Source: Telmatactis stephensoni (taxonomy: Eukaryota; Cnidaria; Anthozoa; Actiniaria; Isophelliidae). Taken from it: DNA of 64,000 nucleotides. The translations under genes and the position numbers were made by a program. The notes beneath the pieces were generated by a model. It did not search any database, was not told the origin of the DNA, and was given only the letters and a program-made list of their open reading frames with translations. Each line of letters starts with the position of its first letter. Position 1 is the stretch's first letter. Below are positions 13,801-24,989 of this stretch, one piece after another. The DNA lies in contig JALIZF010001862.1 in the NCBI GenBank assembly GCA_029948255.1, positions 496,001 to 560,000 of the forward strand. The letters are read 5' to 3'.

Positions 13801-13862
13801 TCTTGAGTTGATGTGAAAGCATTATAACAAACTAGACAGCTTAAACCCCTCAATTCATCCAT
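7864..13862 (-). CDS. TRIM-like E3 ubiquitin ligase with C-terminal tandem NZF zinc fingers
   Basis: Seven exons join in phase: 13754-13862, 13197-13492, 12066-12367, 11346-11587, 10302-10529, 9304-9555 and 7864-8447, giving 670 residues. A canonical C3HC4 RING is visible (C9, C12, C30, H32, C35, C38, C53, C56), then a complete B-box 2 (C112, H115, C123, D126, C131, C134, H140, H143) and a coiled coil (~150-235). An acidic, Ser/Asp-rich linker (~317-470) includes a second short helical stretch. The C-terminus has a Cys-rich module (C541-C573) and two NZF fingers (W611-C630 and C645-C662) in the W-x-C-x2-C-T-x2-N-x6-C-x2-C style. RING plus B-box 2 implies an E3 ligase, and NZF fingers commonly bind ubiquitin, so the protein may both write and read ubiquitin chains. 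The usual SPRY, NHL or filamin C-terminal domains are absent. Introns carry three DNA elements and a SINE fragment. No specific orthologue was recognised. Confidence 0.88.
9849..10261. mobile_element. Poly-G-ended MITE with a perfect 10-bp target duplication
   Basis: A G-run followed by GACTCC starts the element, and GGAGTC followed by a C-run ends it. The subterminal motifs GATGCTCGTCGTACC (left) and GATGAGCATCCCC (right) also mirror each other. GGCTGCTTAT flanks both sides exactly (9839-9848 and 10262-10271). The interior repeats GGTACCTTTTAGGG several times. A related fragment sits at 37500-37580. The 10-bp duplication suggests a Mutator-like element. It lies in an intron of the TRIM-like gene. 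Confidence 0.8.
10875..11048. mobile_element. CAGGGGC-ended MITE, copy A, 5-bp target duplication
   Basis: It begins CAGGGGCAGATCCAGGA and ends AAATCTGCCCCTG. Perfect CAGTG duplications flank it (10870-10874 and 11049-11053). The interior motif GGATATTTTGGAAAA is shared with the copies at 12470 and 29774. It is hAT-like by its TIR, although classical hAT elements duplicate 8 bp. Confidence 0.82.
12470..12653. mobile_element. CAGGGGC-ended MITE, copy B
   Basis: It starts CAGCGGCAGATCCAGGA and ends AAATCCACCCCTG. The flanks CTTTA and CTTGA agree at four of five positions, as expected for an aged 5-bp duplication. The interior is alignable by eye with copy A. It sits in an intron of the TRIM-like gene. 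Confidence 0.75.
13068..13155 (-). mobile_element. tRNA-derived SINE fragment
   Basis: Read on the minus strand it shows an A-box-like TGAGCCAAGTGATGAGACTG, a B-box-like GGTTTGATTCTC and then GAGGGTTTTCTTCC. The last block resembles GAGGGTTTTTCTCC in the longer SINE at 28906. The acceptor stem is not preserved, so it is a SINE remnant and not a tRNA gene. Confidence 0.55.
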
Positions 13863-14000
13863 CACAAAATCTAATCAAGAAACAAAACATAATGCCTTCG
13901 AACAAACGAGCCCGCGAAACATTTATCGGCGGCTTCTTCTTGAGCCGCAAACGTGGACAGCGGGTAACTTCAAGAAACAAAATGGTGGATTGAGTTGAAA
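13863..14000. promoter_or_regulatory. Bidirectional promoter between the TRIM-like gene and COA5
   Basis: The two start codons are divergent and only 138 bp apart. No TATA box is evident. Such head-to-head spacing usually means a shared promoter. Any 5' leader on either side must be short or carry an intron. Confidence 0.65.
13982..13993 (+). other. Minimal upstream ORF before COA5
   Basis: ATG GTG GAT TGA encodes Met-Val-Asp and ends 7 nt before the COA5 start codon. The context CAAAATGG is a good start context. If transcribed, this uORF would likely dampen or tune COA5 translation. Its effect depends on the true transcription start, which cannot be seen here. Confidence 0.4.
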
Positions 14001-14789
14001 ATGGATCCTGAAGATGATCCTAGCACAAAAATTGATGGTAGAGCTTGTGGAGGACTACGGTATGAGTTGAAAGAATGCATTCTTAATAGTGACTGTGTAG
14101 TTAAGGTGAGGATTAAATTGGGTACGCTTCTAAATACGTAAAAACTTCTAGATTTCATCCGGTAACTTCCTTAACTTTTACTCCTTTTAGAATGGTAATC
14201 ATCCAAGAGACTGTATGAAGTCTGAAACAGAGGGTGTCAGTGAAGAATGTCGAAGAATTCAATATGCATTCTTTGAATGTAAACGATCTTTGGTTAGTAT
14301 ATCCCCTCATTGTTTAATAAACTAATAACTATATTTGTCCAAAAACACCTTGCGCACAGACATGCAAAGTGGTAGCCCCCGCGATTAGTGGTTGATATGT
14401 TGATCAGAAGGACAACAATATTGTTCAGGAATAAAAAGGGATATAAGGACACTCGCATGCAGTCAGAGAAAGAGGGTCAAACAATTTGCACATGCAAAAG
14501 GAAGTTGTTCAAAAGTGGACGTGAAGGGGGAGGGGAGGGGGTGAAAGGGGGCCAAATTTGCCTTGTTTTGTAAATTGATACTTCTTTAGCTTCTCCACTA
14601 AGCTTAATCTTTGTATGCAAGGATACATTTCTCCATTAAACCCAACTCACTGACAACCCTAAGTAACTTTCAAAGATTTGATAGGTGAATTATTATTAGT
14701 GTAAAAATGTAACTAAATTACTGCTTATTTTGTTTTCACTTCTATAGCTTGATTTTAGGACAAGATTCAGAGGACGAAAAGGATATTGA
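14001..14789 (+). CDS. COA5: Cytochrome c oxidase assembly factor 5 (PET191 family)
   Basis: Three exons (14001-14105, 14191-14292, 14748-14789) join in phase 0 and encode 82 residues, close to the usual size of the family. The twin CX9C signature is intact: C16-x9-C26 and C55-x9-C65, with extra cysteines at 32 and 43. The family hallmarks CVVKNGNHPRDC, YAFFECKRS and the terminal RFRGRKGY are all readable. COA5/PET191 is an intermembrane-space protein oxidised by the MIA40 pathway and needed to assemble respiratory complex IV. It has no cleavable presequence, as expected. An AATAAA lies at 14908-14913, ~120 bp after the stop. Confidence 0.96.
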
Positions 14790-15544
14790 TTCACACTTTT
14801 TGCTGGCCTAAACAAGGATCAGCAAAAATCAAGGAACATTTTTGTTAACATTTTTTAATAAGTACTTTATACAGTAATCATTCTTCTGAGTTATGGTGTT
14901 TCCAGTAAATAAAAGATACAACAGTTATTGAGTAGGTGTGGATAATTAAATTTAGGTAGTTCACTTCAGTCTTCGATCTGTATATGCAGTCAAACACAAG
15001 TCAGCCTCCTTAGCCCCTAAAAAGGCTTTTGAGGTAGGTGGTCCGATTATGAATTAGGCTAACTTTTTGATTCCCCAAAATAACATTAAATCCCGCAAAA
15101 TTGCTTTTAAATTGTATTTTTGGCCAAAGACTATGAACTTTACAAAAGCAAATTCGCACTGTTGGGCCTGCTCTATTTCGGCAGCTCGCGCGACTGGGAC
15201 TACGCCACGAAAAATGCCTATGATATTTCTAAATTCGCTAATTGGCCCACAGGAAGGGCAATTTAAGTCTCATTGCCTCCCTAATAGATGGGCCTTTTTT
15301 TCCAAAAAATCAAATGCCCGGGGATTCGCCCGGGGGGAGGGATGAGCGGTCTTGATACAATACGATTTTCTACACGGAATCGATAGATGAGAGTTTACGA
15401 AAATAGTCACTTTGAAGTCCGTTTCAAGAATGTTTACAATTGAAACGTAACGATGAGCGCTTTCGTGTGGTCGACGAAACATGTAAACAATCAAAACTTT
15501 AAGCGTTTGCACACGAAATCCAGATCCCGTGTGGAGGGGGCCTG

Positions 15545-15758
15545 AGGGGGTGTTTACATGACACTAGGATCATCCTAACAGGCGAATCATCCTACCTGCT
15601 ATACATTTACTGCATTCTGTTTACATCAGTGGAAATTTGTGTCTTCGCTTCGGGTACTAGGATCATCCTACTAAACAGAATGCAGTAAATGTATAGCAGG
15701 TAGGATATATGATTCGCCTGCATGCTAGGAAGATCCTAGTGCCATGTAAACACCCCCT
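15545..15758. mobile_element. Hairpin MITE with near full-length self-complementarity
   Basis: AGGGGGTGTTTACATG at the left end is mirrored by CATGTAAACACCCCCT at the right. The interior arms, which contain CTAGGATCATCC and a ~40-nt stretch through GCAGTAAATG, pair almost throughout. It is about 214 bp with a loop near 15625-15655 and no coding content. Confidence 0.8.
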
Positions 15759-15959
15759 AAGAAGTGTAGTACTGAAAGGTGTTAATTGTGGTATTTCTAT
15801 TGTGTCTGGCTCCTGTGATTAGTTGAACATTTTAATTCAAAAAAATTGTTAGAAACAAGTTTCAAAAAACCATTCCTTCAAAAACATGTTATCCATAGGT
15901 TGATACACTCCCAGTAGGAAAATCTCAAAATTCTGATGTGGGGAAAGCGATATGCCACA

Positions 15960-16084
15960 GTTGTACGAAGGTTGGATAAAGTTATCCACCGGATAAGAGT
16001 TATCCACTGTATAGATTTTGTATAGATTTTATCCGCTGGATAAGGATTTATCCGCTGGATAGCGCTATTCACCCTTCGTACAAC
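15960..16084. mobile_element. Short hairpin MITE with GGATAA repeats
   Basis: GTTGTACGAAGG at 15960 is complementary to CCTTCGTACAAC ending at 16084. The interior repeats the ATCCGCTGGATAA-type motif in both orientations. The element is about 125 bp. Confidence 0.78.
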
Positions 16085-16440
16085 CGGACCCAGAAGAATA
16101 GAACATATAGTTTTTAATAGGACCGTGACTTAAAAAAGGAACTAAGATCAAATTAAATCCGTCACCTTTTTGATTATCATCATTTATATGAGTTTAAGCA
16201 TGTCACAGAAAACAGAAATGCAGAAGTCGCTTTTCAGGCGACTTGAAACGTGATTTAAGGTCTAAAATCTTTTTGCGTCCACGTGAAAGCAAATTTGGAT
16301 TTTTTTTTTGTGAACGTGAAAGGGATTTTTAAATTATCCGTGATGCGTGAAAAGACCAAATATTTTTGCGTAATTTCATTTTGAAAAGGGGTATAGGGGA
16401 CCCTGCTATATTTTCACATATGCTTCTGTAATCAATTCAG

Positions 16441-16507
16441 GGGAGGGAGGGGAGGGAGGGGAGGGGACGGGGAAAGGGAGGGAGAGGGGAGGAAACGGGG
16501 GATGGGA
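16441..16507 (+). repeat. G-rich tract with quadruplex potential
   Basis: More than ten runs of three or more G separated by one to three A or C occur within ~65 bp. This meets the usual G-quadruplex pattern several times over. It lies ~3 kb upstream of the FAM181-like gene with no gene nearby. Confidence 0.7.
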
Positions 16508-19492
16508 AAGATGCAACTATGTAATCAGTTGACTTTTCAGATGCTTTATATCAGCGAGGCTGTTCTTAGCCCGCACTTGCACTTACGTTTTCTGTATCGA
16601 AGATTGAGAACTGAGCTCACTAAAAGATCATTTTGTTCGCCGTTTTTGGTAAATTTTGATCACAAATTGGATTGTTCTGTGCCTAAGTGAAATTGCTCAA
16701 CATGTGGCAAGTTATTTACAAAGTTACGTAAAATTGCGTCACAAAATACTCAACTTAATTTAAGTTTTCCTCTATACCCACACACAAAAAAACCCTACGC
16801 GAAACGCTTTTAGTAAAAGACGAAGAATGACACACGCGTTAGCCATGTTAGTTGCGAAATAAACAGCTTGTCTGTTTCAATTTCACTGAATGAATCAAGA
16901 ACTGAACGCGGGAGAAAAAAAAATGCGCAAAAAAGCCAAACGTATTACAAATAAATACAGATAACATTGTCCAAGACCGAGGCAATAATAATCTGCATAA
17001 TTACTAATTCTTTTAATTAAGAAAACTACAAAAAAAAACACATTTTTTTGGCATATTGTATATTGTCTTTGTTTAACGGGGGTCGTATAGCAAACACGTC
17101 CATTCCTTTTTCATTTTATAATAGAATAAAAGCACGCTGAAATTGTCATATCAAAACGCAATTTTTACCCTTAACAAACATTATTGTAGAGCTGATTGCC
17201 AGTTCTAAAACACCTTCCTTTTAACAGTCCACACGAAAACGACGAAAACATTAAAGATGGATTTTCAATTGCACAAGTACTTCAATTCAAAGAGGCTTCT
17301 CATAACGCTGCATAATCTTTGAGAACAATAATATCTTATGCAACGCCCCAAAAGAATTATGCGATTACAAATGAAACATCTGAAGGCTATTAACAGAAAA
17401 GAGTTCAAACTAGTTTTTGTCATTTCATTAGGTTTCACTAGTATTTTCTTTTTTATTATTTCAGTCTCTCTTTTTTTCATCTTAAACCCGAATATTCTTT
17501 CGGCTCTAGGTCCTCTAGCCCACGCCGCCTATTTTGTTCGTTTGGAATGCCGCGTTGTTTTGGAAAAAACAACTACCGACTATCAACAATTCTGGATAGC
17601 TGTTATGAGTTGTACAAATTTCTATTCAAGGTCTTTGGTCTTGCAAAATACTCTAGATCGAATTTTAAAGCTAGCCGGTTTCCCCTCAAGGCTTAGCGTT
17701 TCTCTGCTGAATTCAATTAAAGTACAGTAACTTGGAACTAACTACCGCAAATTAATATCAACCTACAATCGTTTCTGTACGTGACCAATGTGAATAGATT
17801 GTTCAACAAAATTTAAAAATGAATCATTCTCGGTAAAACGGTGCCCGCCAACGTTGTGATGACCCCAGTTTCAGACTATGTTATCGAAGTTATCAATAAA
17901 TGAGTTTACATTTGTCAAATGCATGTGACAGCAAAGTGTCATACAGACAAACGTCGATCTTATGGAGCTGATCGGAACATGCACTGACCTCCTGGATAAG
18001 AGTTGCCGTGAGTTTGTCTCTTTCACATAAAGCTGTCTTGAGCTGATAAATGACAAATGATATGTAATGGTTTTAATTTGATGCCTGCTGCCACAGTTTG
18101 AAGAGTTGGGGATATTTAGAACAAAGCGTATCACTGAAATGTTTTGATTTTATAAAAATTCTCAGTTTAAATAGCTCTTTTTAGAAAAAAGGTTAAAATT
18201 TAGCCTTTTAACCAATTGATACAGGTTGATTTGTACAAGAAAACTAAACCTTTGCATCTGGCAGCTGCTTTGACGGTAAAGTGTTACCTCCACGCTAGAG
18301 ACTGAATGCTCTCTTTGATTCAAAAGCAGCCACTCAAGAACACTAATTACAACTCCAGAACGAAAAAAAACCTTTAAAAACGCCATTAATAGTTGAAATC
18401 ATACCTTGAGAAATCATTTAGGAGTTTAATACTTCAAATAATTTTCCTGTCTTGTGCAATGTGAATGTATTTCTTTGGATGGCGTTATTATCTCGCTATT
18501 GTTTGTTTTGCTTCGAGCACCTGCTCTTTTGCTTATGCATATGTTAAAGCTCTTGTCTTTTTACTTGTCATCAGGACTCAACCCTTTTAGAAATGTCTCC
18601 TGAATTTCATGACTGTTCCCCCGACTGTCGACTGTTATTCAGAGGCGGCGTTTATTAATATCGCACTTTTAATTTCAAAAAAGTTATTACTGCACTGTGG
18701 ATTAGTTTACAAAGTCATTTATTTCATATTGAATCACTGCGTCAGAAAAACAATCACGGTTAGTTGTCCACCAACAAATCAAGGCTACTAACACGGAAGA
18801 TGCTTCCAGTAGAAGAAAACACGTTCCCGATAAAACTTGCTGAGATTTTTATTAGTTTTTTGGAAAGGTCCTCATCAGTACGAAACGTTACGATGTTAGT
18901 AGGGGAAATTAATACTCAAATATATTCAAATTAAAACTGGAATTCTTAATAAGTGTTTTACTGTGACTTGTTCGGACATGCAAATAGCAATAAAGACCTA
19001 TTTAAGACAAAACAATGGGAAATAAAATGAGCCAATCAGGTGGCGAGCTGGGGAGAATTTACCTGTCCCAGCTCTTCGCGGCCAGGAACATCTCCCTTAT
19101 TTTAATAGAATTGTATGCCTTAAAATAAACCAGCTGCAGAGCCTTTATATGCCTTTTGTTTCTGTCGAGAAAACAAGCTCTCCACTTAATAGACAAATTA
19201 TTACTGGTCGACCTTCTTTGATGTATTCACTGAGGAAGAACTGATTCACACTTTCGTGTGGCTGCTTGGCAGTGTTGACTGATTTCATAATTTTCACTGT
19301 CCGGAATCTTCAAGCACTTGTATGGTTTTGGAAATTCAAGAAACCCAAATTTGAAGTCGGGACTTGTCATTTTACCTCATTTAACGCATTACGGACGGAG
19401 TAAAGTTTGTGGAGCAGAGTTGCCGAAGTCAGTGTACAACGGTTCAGTTGAGTAGATCTAGAGTTTGCGAGCTTTTTGTCAGAGTTTTGGAA

Positions 19493-20401
19493 ATGGATGA
19501 AATTGGAACTCAAAACTCCCTTGTCGATTTTGTGAGTATGGCTACAAGTAATTTAAAACACACTCTTGGACGACCAATGAAGCCAAAGCGGAAAGTTAAC
19601 CATCGGAAATACTTGCAGCGCCAGCTTAAAGGTAGATCAGGCGCAAGCGGCCTCACACAATCGATCTCTACTCTTATCAGACCAGTACAGAATTTTGCCT
19701 GTGTTCAAAACACTCAAGACGGAAAGGATTTAAACAAGAATGTACAGGGAAAACCTCACGCCGTGCCTGTGGAAAGAGAAATTCAGACCCGTTCACCACA
19801 CAATGGCCCTGCAAAACAGAAATTTTCAAGCGTGCCTGAAATCGTAAATGTTGACCAAGTCATGGCGGCTGTACGAGTTCCAACGATGATGAACCCCACC
19901 AAGACTAAGAGGAAAACCAGCGCCGACATGATGGCACCGCGAGCAGAACCTGTCAAACTCGCCTCGAAACATGATCAGAACATCGCCACTACCAAGCATA
20001 TGAACACGACATTTTATGCCCTTAACAACCATGAAACACAAAAGAACAGTTCCGCAGAGCTTTTTGAGTGGTTCGGGCCAGAGTTTGATGACTTGTTGGA
20101 GCGATGGTCCGAGGAAAGTTCATCGAGTGGGAGACGAACAGGAAGTGAAACCTCCTCAGCTGCAGATCCTTACTCGCCAAACTCAGACGTCTCAGATAAT
20201 GGGGCAGCCATTGAAGATGTTTTCTACGAACAACTTATGCGCTTTTCTTCTTCGATGCCTTCTACTCCTTCTTGTAGCAAATCATGTACGAAAGACTCGA
20301 ACTCCTACGCTGGAAGTAGTCAGCAAAATTATGGAATAGAATTCTTTCTTCCAGGATATACTGAAAATGCCAGCGTGCTTTTGACAAATAAGCCGACTTA
20401 A
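19493..20401 (+). CDS. FAM181-like protein (TEAD-interactor family), intronless
   Basis: A single open frame of 302 residues runs from the chosen ATG at 19493. An in-frame ATG at 19409 would add 28 residues, but FAM181 proteins begin close to the helix seen here. Residues ~10-25 (LVDFVSMATSNLKHTL) followed by KPKRKVNHRKYLQRQLK at 30-46 match the conserved N-terminal helix and basic motif of vertebrate FAM181A/B. A second match, ELFEWFGPEFDD near residue 190, resembles the acidic FELLGPDY-type segment of FAM181B. Vertebrate FAM181A/B bind TEAD factors through an LPxSFF-type omega-loop; I do not see that motif. The rest is Ser/Thr-rich and disordered. AATAAA signals occur at 21082 and 21129. 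Assignment to FAM181 rests on motif recognition, not alignment. Confidence 0.8.
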   Translation: MDEIGTQNSLVDFVSMATSNLKHTLGRPMKPKRKVNHRKYLQRQLKGRSGASGLTQSISTLIRPVQNFACVQNTQDGKDLNKNVQGKPHAVPVEREIQTRSPHNGPAKQKFSSVPEIVNVDQVMAAVRVPTMMNPTKTKRKTSADMMAPRAEPVKLASKHDQNIATTKHMNTTFYALNNHETQKNSSAELFEWFGPEFDDLLERWSEESSSSGRRTGSETSSAADPYSPNSDVSDNGAAIEDVFYEQLMRFSSSMPSTPSCSKSCTKDSNSYAGSSQQNYGIEFFLPGYTENASVLLTNKPT

Positions 20402-23044
20402 AGCGATTAGCCTCAGTTTACCATCAATATGGATCATGCGATTTCAAAATCAAATATATTTTTGAATTGTAACTTTTCCCTTAGGCTCTGCATGAAACAA
20501 TCAGGGTAAAAGAGCGTTTTCTGTGATCGCTATCTCACTGCCTAACGACGAACCATAATTATTACTGAAGAGCAGTTGTAATTAGACATAATTATTGAAT
20601 ATCGGTCCGTACTCTAACCAGCAATTGCCTGCTGTATCGGCTTTTCAGATTCAGTATTTTAATAGCTTTTAAATTTTTAACAAGCGAATTAGTATAACTT
20701 TATAATTGCATAACACGCGCGGACATTCTATAAATAGTGTAGCATTTTTACAAGCCAGTTCGTAGCGGTATCTGAAAGCCGATCTAATTCAACAGAAAGA
20801 CAAAAAATCATGTTTTTGCTCGATCATGTTTTTGCTTTAAAAATGGAGCAAATTTTGTCAAAAAAACGCATTTGGTAACATGAAAAAAAAAACATTTTCA
20901 CTTCAAGTTTCCTATATAATTGTAAATAATTTGCCGAGTATCATAATTTTCTTCATATTATTCAAAGTGTTGTCGCTCTCGATACTCTAATTCCTCTAAT
21001 TCACTAATGAAAAAAAAAAAAATACATTGTAAAAGTCAAAGTGAAGTACTCATCATTTATAAATTTAAACTCTAGGAAAAAAATAAAGAAATTTATATCT
21101 TGTCTTTTTAATTATTTTGAAAAGTGAAATAAAACGTTTGACAGTCTTTGGGCATTCAGGTTTTTTTTGTCATGGTCGTATGAACAGCTGTTGCTGTGGA
21201 CATTTGGGAACTAAAGAAGTACAAAATTGTAAAATTTAAAAACTTTGGACCTTTTGAAAAAGCTACGTCAACATTCTAGCTAGTTTATTTGGCATTCTAA
21301 TGTCTTACATAAGCACTGAAGTGATTTCTAAATTGTAATGAAAAGCTGGACAGTGGAGGTTTGTATACAAAGTTAATTGCTTCTTGTTTCTCAGGATCTT
21401 TCAGAACAGCAAGCTCAGTACTCATTTATTTAGTATTTCAACATTGTTTCTACTCCGACTTCTTCATATTCATAATCCTAATAACAATATCTCATTTTTC
21501 TAGCGTCCATTACGAGTTTACACTGAGCTTCACAAGGACGCTGTAAAGCAATTTTGGTTGGCTTTCATATCAACTGACAATACATTAAGCTAAATGTGAC
21601 GTGTGGGCTTATCATTAAAACCATTGAACAAGCAGGATTTTTTCTCAAAAATTCTCAAATCTGAATGTGAGCTTCGTATACATTTTAGAAGCCTAACACA
21701 TAAACTAAAACAAACATCGAAACTACCTGAAATTTTGAACGAGTCGTCAAAATGAGTGGATGACAAGATACACAGCGGCGTTTTTCACTTACAGCTCAGC
21801 TATGGAGCCTCGGGGGGTTCTGCTTAATAAATGCTTTTCAAAGTCTCGCAAAAATCCATGGCAATAGTAGAGATGACACAAATTGGACCCATGCCTACCG
21901 TTCAAAAATAATTCTGTCTGCCAGAGAAAAGACAGGAATAAATCTATCAATAGATCTAATAGTTTTTAAAAAGTCGTTTTGACGGATCTATAGTTTTCCC
22001 CCCAACTGATTAAATCAAAATTCAGGCACTTATCCATTTTAGTAGTTCTTAGTTTATAGTGACGAACCGTTTGACGTGTACCTAACTGTCGCCGAAAAGT
22101 CTTGATTCAGTAGAATTGTCGTGACAGTAAAATGATAAACTGAAAACCTGAAGACAACATTTAATATTTGTAGATTCAGTTTGAAGCCAGAGAAAGGATA
22201 CTGAGTTCAGACATTAATTTTGGTTTTTCAGTAAATAAAAGTTTCGAAAAAATATTCGCCCATTGGTAAATAGGATCGGAGCAGAATTAGGAGTGGCAGA
22301 ATTTTGAGGACCTTGATAACAGGCAGAAGCTAAAGTAATAAAAACGAACAAAAACAAACAAACAAACAAACAAACAGAAAAGGATTTAAAAAATGAAAAA
22401 AAGAAAAAACACTGGAAGTAAGTTATACTATTTAGTTTTAATAATATTCCAGACAATTTTTGCTGATCTTCAGTTGATTTCAAAAGTAAATATATTAAAA
22501 CTAGATTTTGCCAAAGAAAGTATTCACACCTTTCATGTCTTATATTTCCTTTAAGTAGAAATTCTCATTTAGGTCTAAACTCATTTGCATAGTTTATTTC
22601 TACCGTTTTTTATTCATTTGGCACGTCAAGGCTACAAGCTGAGTGGTTTGCATCGCGAAAAGTCAAAAAAATAATAATTTTCCTTCTAAAAACTATGAAT
22701 ACATTTTACTCACCACTTCATATCAACAAATTTCGCCTATACCTTTCATATACAATTACAAAATGCCAATTTTGCTATAAGTTTTCGTTTAATTTGATAA
22801 CAAAGCGTACTGTGTTTGTTTTGAGTCACTCAAGGCATAACACACCATACAGAATATGTATTGTCCTACATACGAAAACCATCTTTGTACCAAGAACAAT
22901 ATCTAGGGCTAAGGGTTCAATTAGTCACCTATATATATATAAAACACCTTGCTTTTGCATTGTGTCAAGAGCTCTTTTTGTTCGAGTGATCAGTTTTAAT
23001 TGTTTCTAGGTGAGCATAGGTGACCACTATTTAAATTACCATTT

Positions 23045-23270
23045 AGTATCGAGGTACCGCAGTTCTTTCTGTTACGACATATTCTACTACACCTTTTGGT
23101 TACATGTTTATTATGGTAGACAAAAGGGGGCTCACAGTCAGCCTTGTTGATTGTCTGATGCTCTTGTCTACAGAGCGGGTACCGGAGCGCTTTAGTCTAC
23201 ACCCTTTGGTTCCATCTTTATCATAATAGATAAAAGGGGAGTTCACGGCAACCTTGTTCAGATTATGATC
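23045..23270. repeat. Diverged direct repeat
   Basis: A block with TACCGCAG, ACACCTTTTGGTTACAT, TATGGTAGACAAAAGGGG and CAGCCTTGTT is followed by a second with TACCGGAG, ACACCCTTTGGTTCCAT, TAATAGATAAAAGGGG and CAACCTTGTT. The period is ~125 bp. Confidence 0.6.
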
Positions 23271-24989
23271 GCATGGCCCGATGTTTTGACATATTGACTA
23301 GTCTCAACAAATCTATGAACACGTGTCCTACTCTTAGAAAACTCGCTGAGAAATTGAATTAAAGCGCTCATCCAGTTGCTAGTGCTGTATTTCAAGTAAC
23401 GACGACTGATCCCTTTTAATTTGCAGTTTTGTTTGTTCAAATTTTTCACACAGCTGGATGACGATATTATACTTGGAAAACAAATGTTTCTGGTGAAGAA
23501 AGACATTCCTTTGAAATTATTTCATTCTTATACAGAAATGTGAATTCTCGAAGTGTTGGGCCAATTTTGTGCATCGTATTTCTAAAGGCTTTAAGGTAAA
23601 CTTAATTATATTTTTTATTCAAACCCCATACTGAACTACCCGAGCCCAAAATAGAAGCACAACTACAGTTAGACATGTTTCCTGAATTTTCTTGCGTAAC
23701 TGGTTTTCTTACATCCATTTTTCCCTCGGGCGATATCATAGTTCCATTGTAAATTGCACGTATTGAACAAAGGGGCGTTACACTTCATAATCAATTTCAA
23801 CCGGTTAACACGTGTTATTGTTGCACAAGAGGTTAAGTTCACGTACCGTGGGTGGCTTAATTGACATGAACGAATTTTAGAATTAACATGAATTTTGCAG
23901 GACTTTCTTGCATCACGTTTTCATTCATCACCTCTCCTGCACATAATCACCCATTCAGTACCCTAGTTGCATCGTTTTATGTCCTTATCTATGGTGTACA
24001 AACAAGACACTGATGACGCTAATAAACGAGCAAAGTCCCTTAAACAAAGCCACTTTACAAGGGGGTTTGCCCATAGTCCCCTTCTGTATCCCCGACTGAG
24101 CGACTGCTCTTTAAAAGAAGAAAGGAGAACCAAGGCAAAAATCAGACTTACTGCTATAAAAATGTTTCAATACTTGGACAATGAGTTTCATAGGCTTTTC
24201 TGTTATAGTGTTATTCTATTTTATTTTTCAATAAAAAAGTGTAAAATTCATGAACAATTCTTTTGTACCGCGACTTGAACTTGTCAGTGACATCACGTAC
24301 AGAACAGCAATAATGTAGTGTACATTTGGAGGATTAAAAACGAGATTAAAAGAGCCAATTTTAACGAGTGGGTTATTTTTGGCACACGCGACTCAAAAAG
24401 ATGATTTTAGAATGACGTTTATTCGGTCTGTCGTGCACGTAAGAATAGCTGTTTTTCCTTCTATATCTAAAACAAATTTTTCTCAAAAGAAAAGAAATTG
24501 AATCCAATTGAAAGGAGGGGACACCGGCCTCCCAGGCCCTCCGCGCGATCCACTGAAATGTCAATGTTAAGTTAATATAATCTCAATGTTTGTGCCTCAA
24601 ATTAGTACATTGTATGTCCTTCGGGCTTACAAATGATTAACTTACTATTTTATACTGAGAGCACATACACTATTTTGTCCAATGCCGGCGCCATTTCTAA
24701 GCGATCAGTTCTTTTCTGCTCGTGAATTTTACCAAAGTATAAGAGAAGAGTATAAGAGTAACAACAAGAAGTCTTATGAAAACTTAAGATCCTGCCGTTA
24801 AATTATCTTCATTAAAACAGCTCAATTTTTGCCTTCAGTTCGGATTTTTAAATCTATAATCAAGAAACTAATGTTTACCCAACCCTACCCCCATCTCCCT
24901 TCACCCCACCAATCCCCCTTTACCTCACCCCTCCCCCTTCAGGAGAATGCTATTCTTAATACTGTGGTCCGAAAAAAATTCCAGAGAAG

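Larger units (their letters stand above)
14790..19492. other. Intergenic region between COA5 and the FAM181-like gene
   Basis: It contains the COA5 3' UTR with AATAAA at 14908-14913, two hairpin MITEs, a G-rich tract and the putative 5' region of the FAM181-like gene. The 130-codon frame at 17338-17730 is hydrophobic in its first half but has no recognisable family or splice context. I see no convincing gene. Confidence 0.55.

Noticed and set aside
17338..17730. 130-codon plus-strand frame with a hydrophobic first half, vaguely like a receptor membrane helix
   Set aside because: It has no recognisable family motif, no splice partners and no second strong helix. It could be a receptor remnant but cannot be supported.
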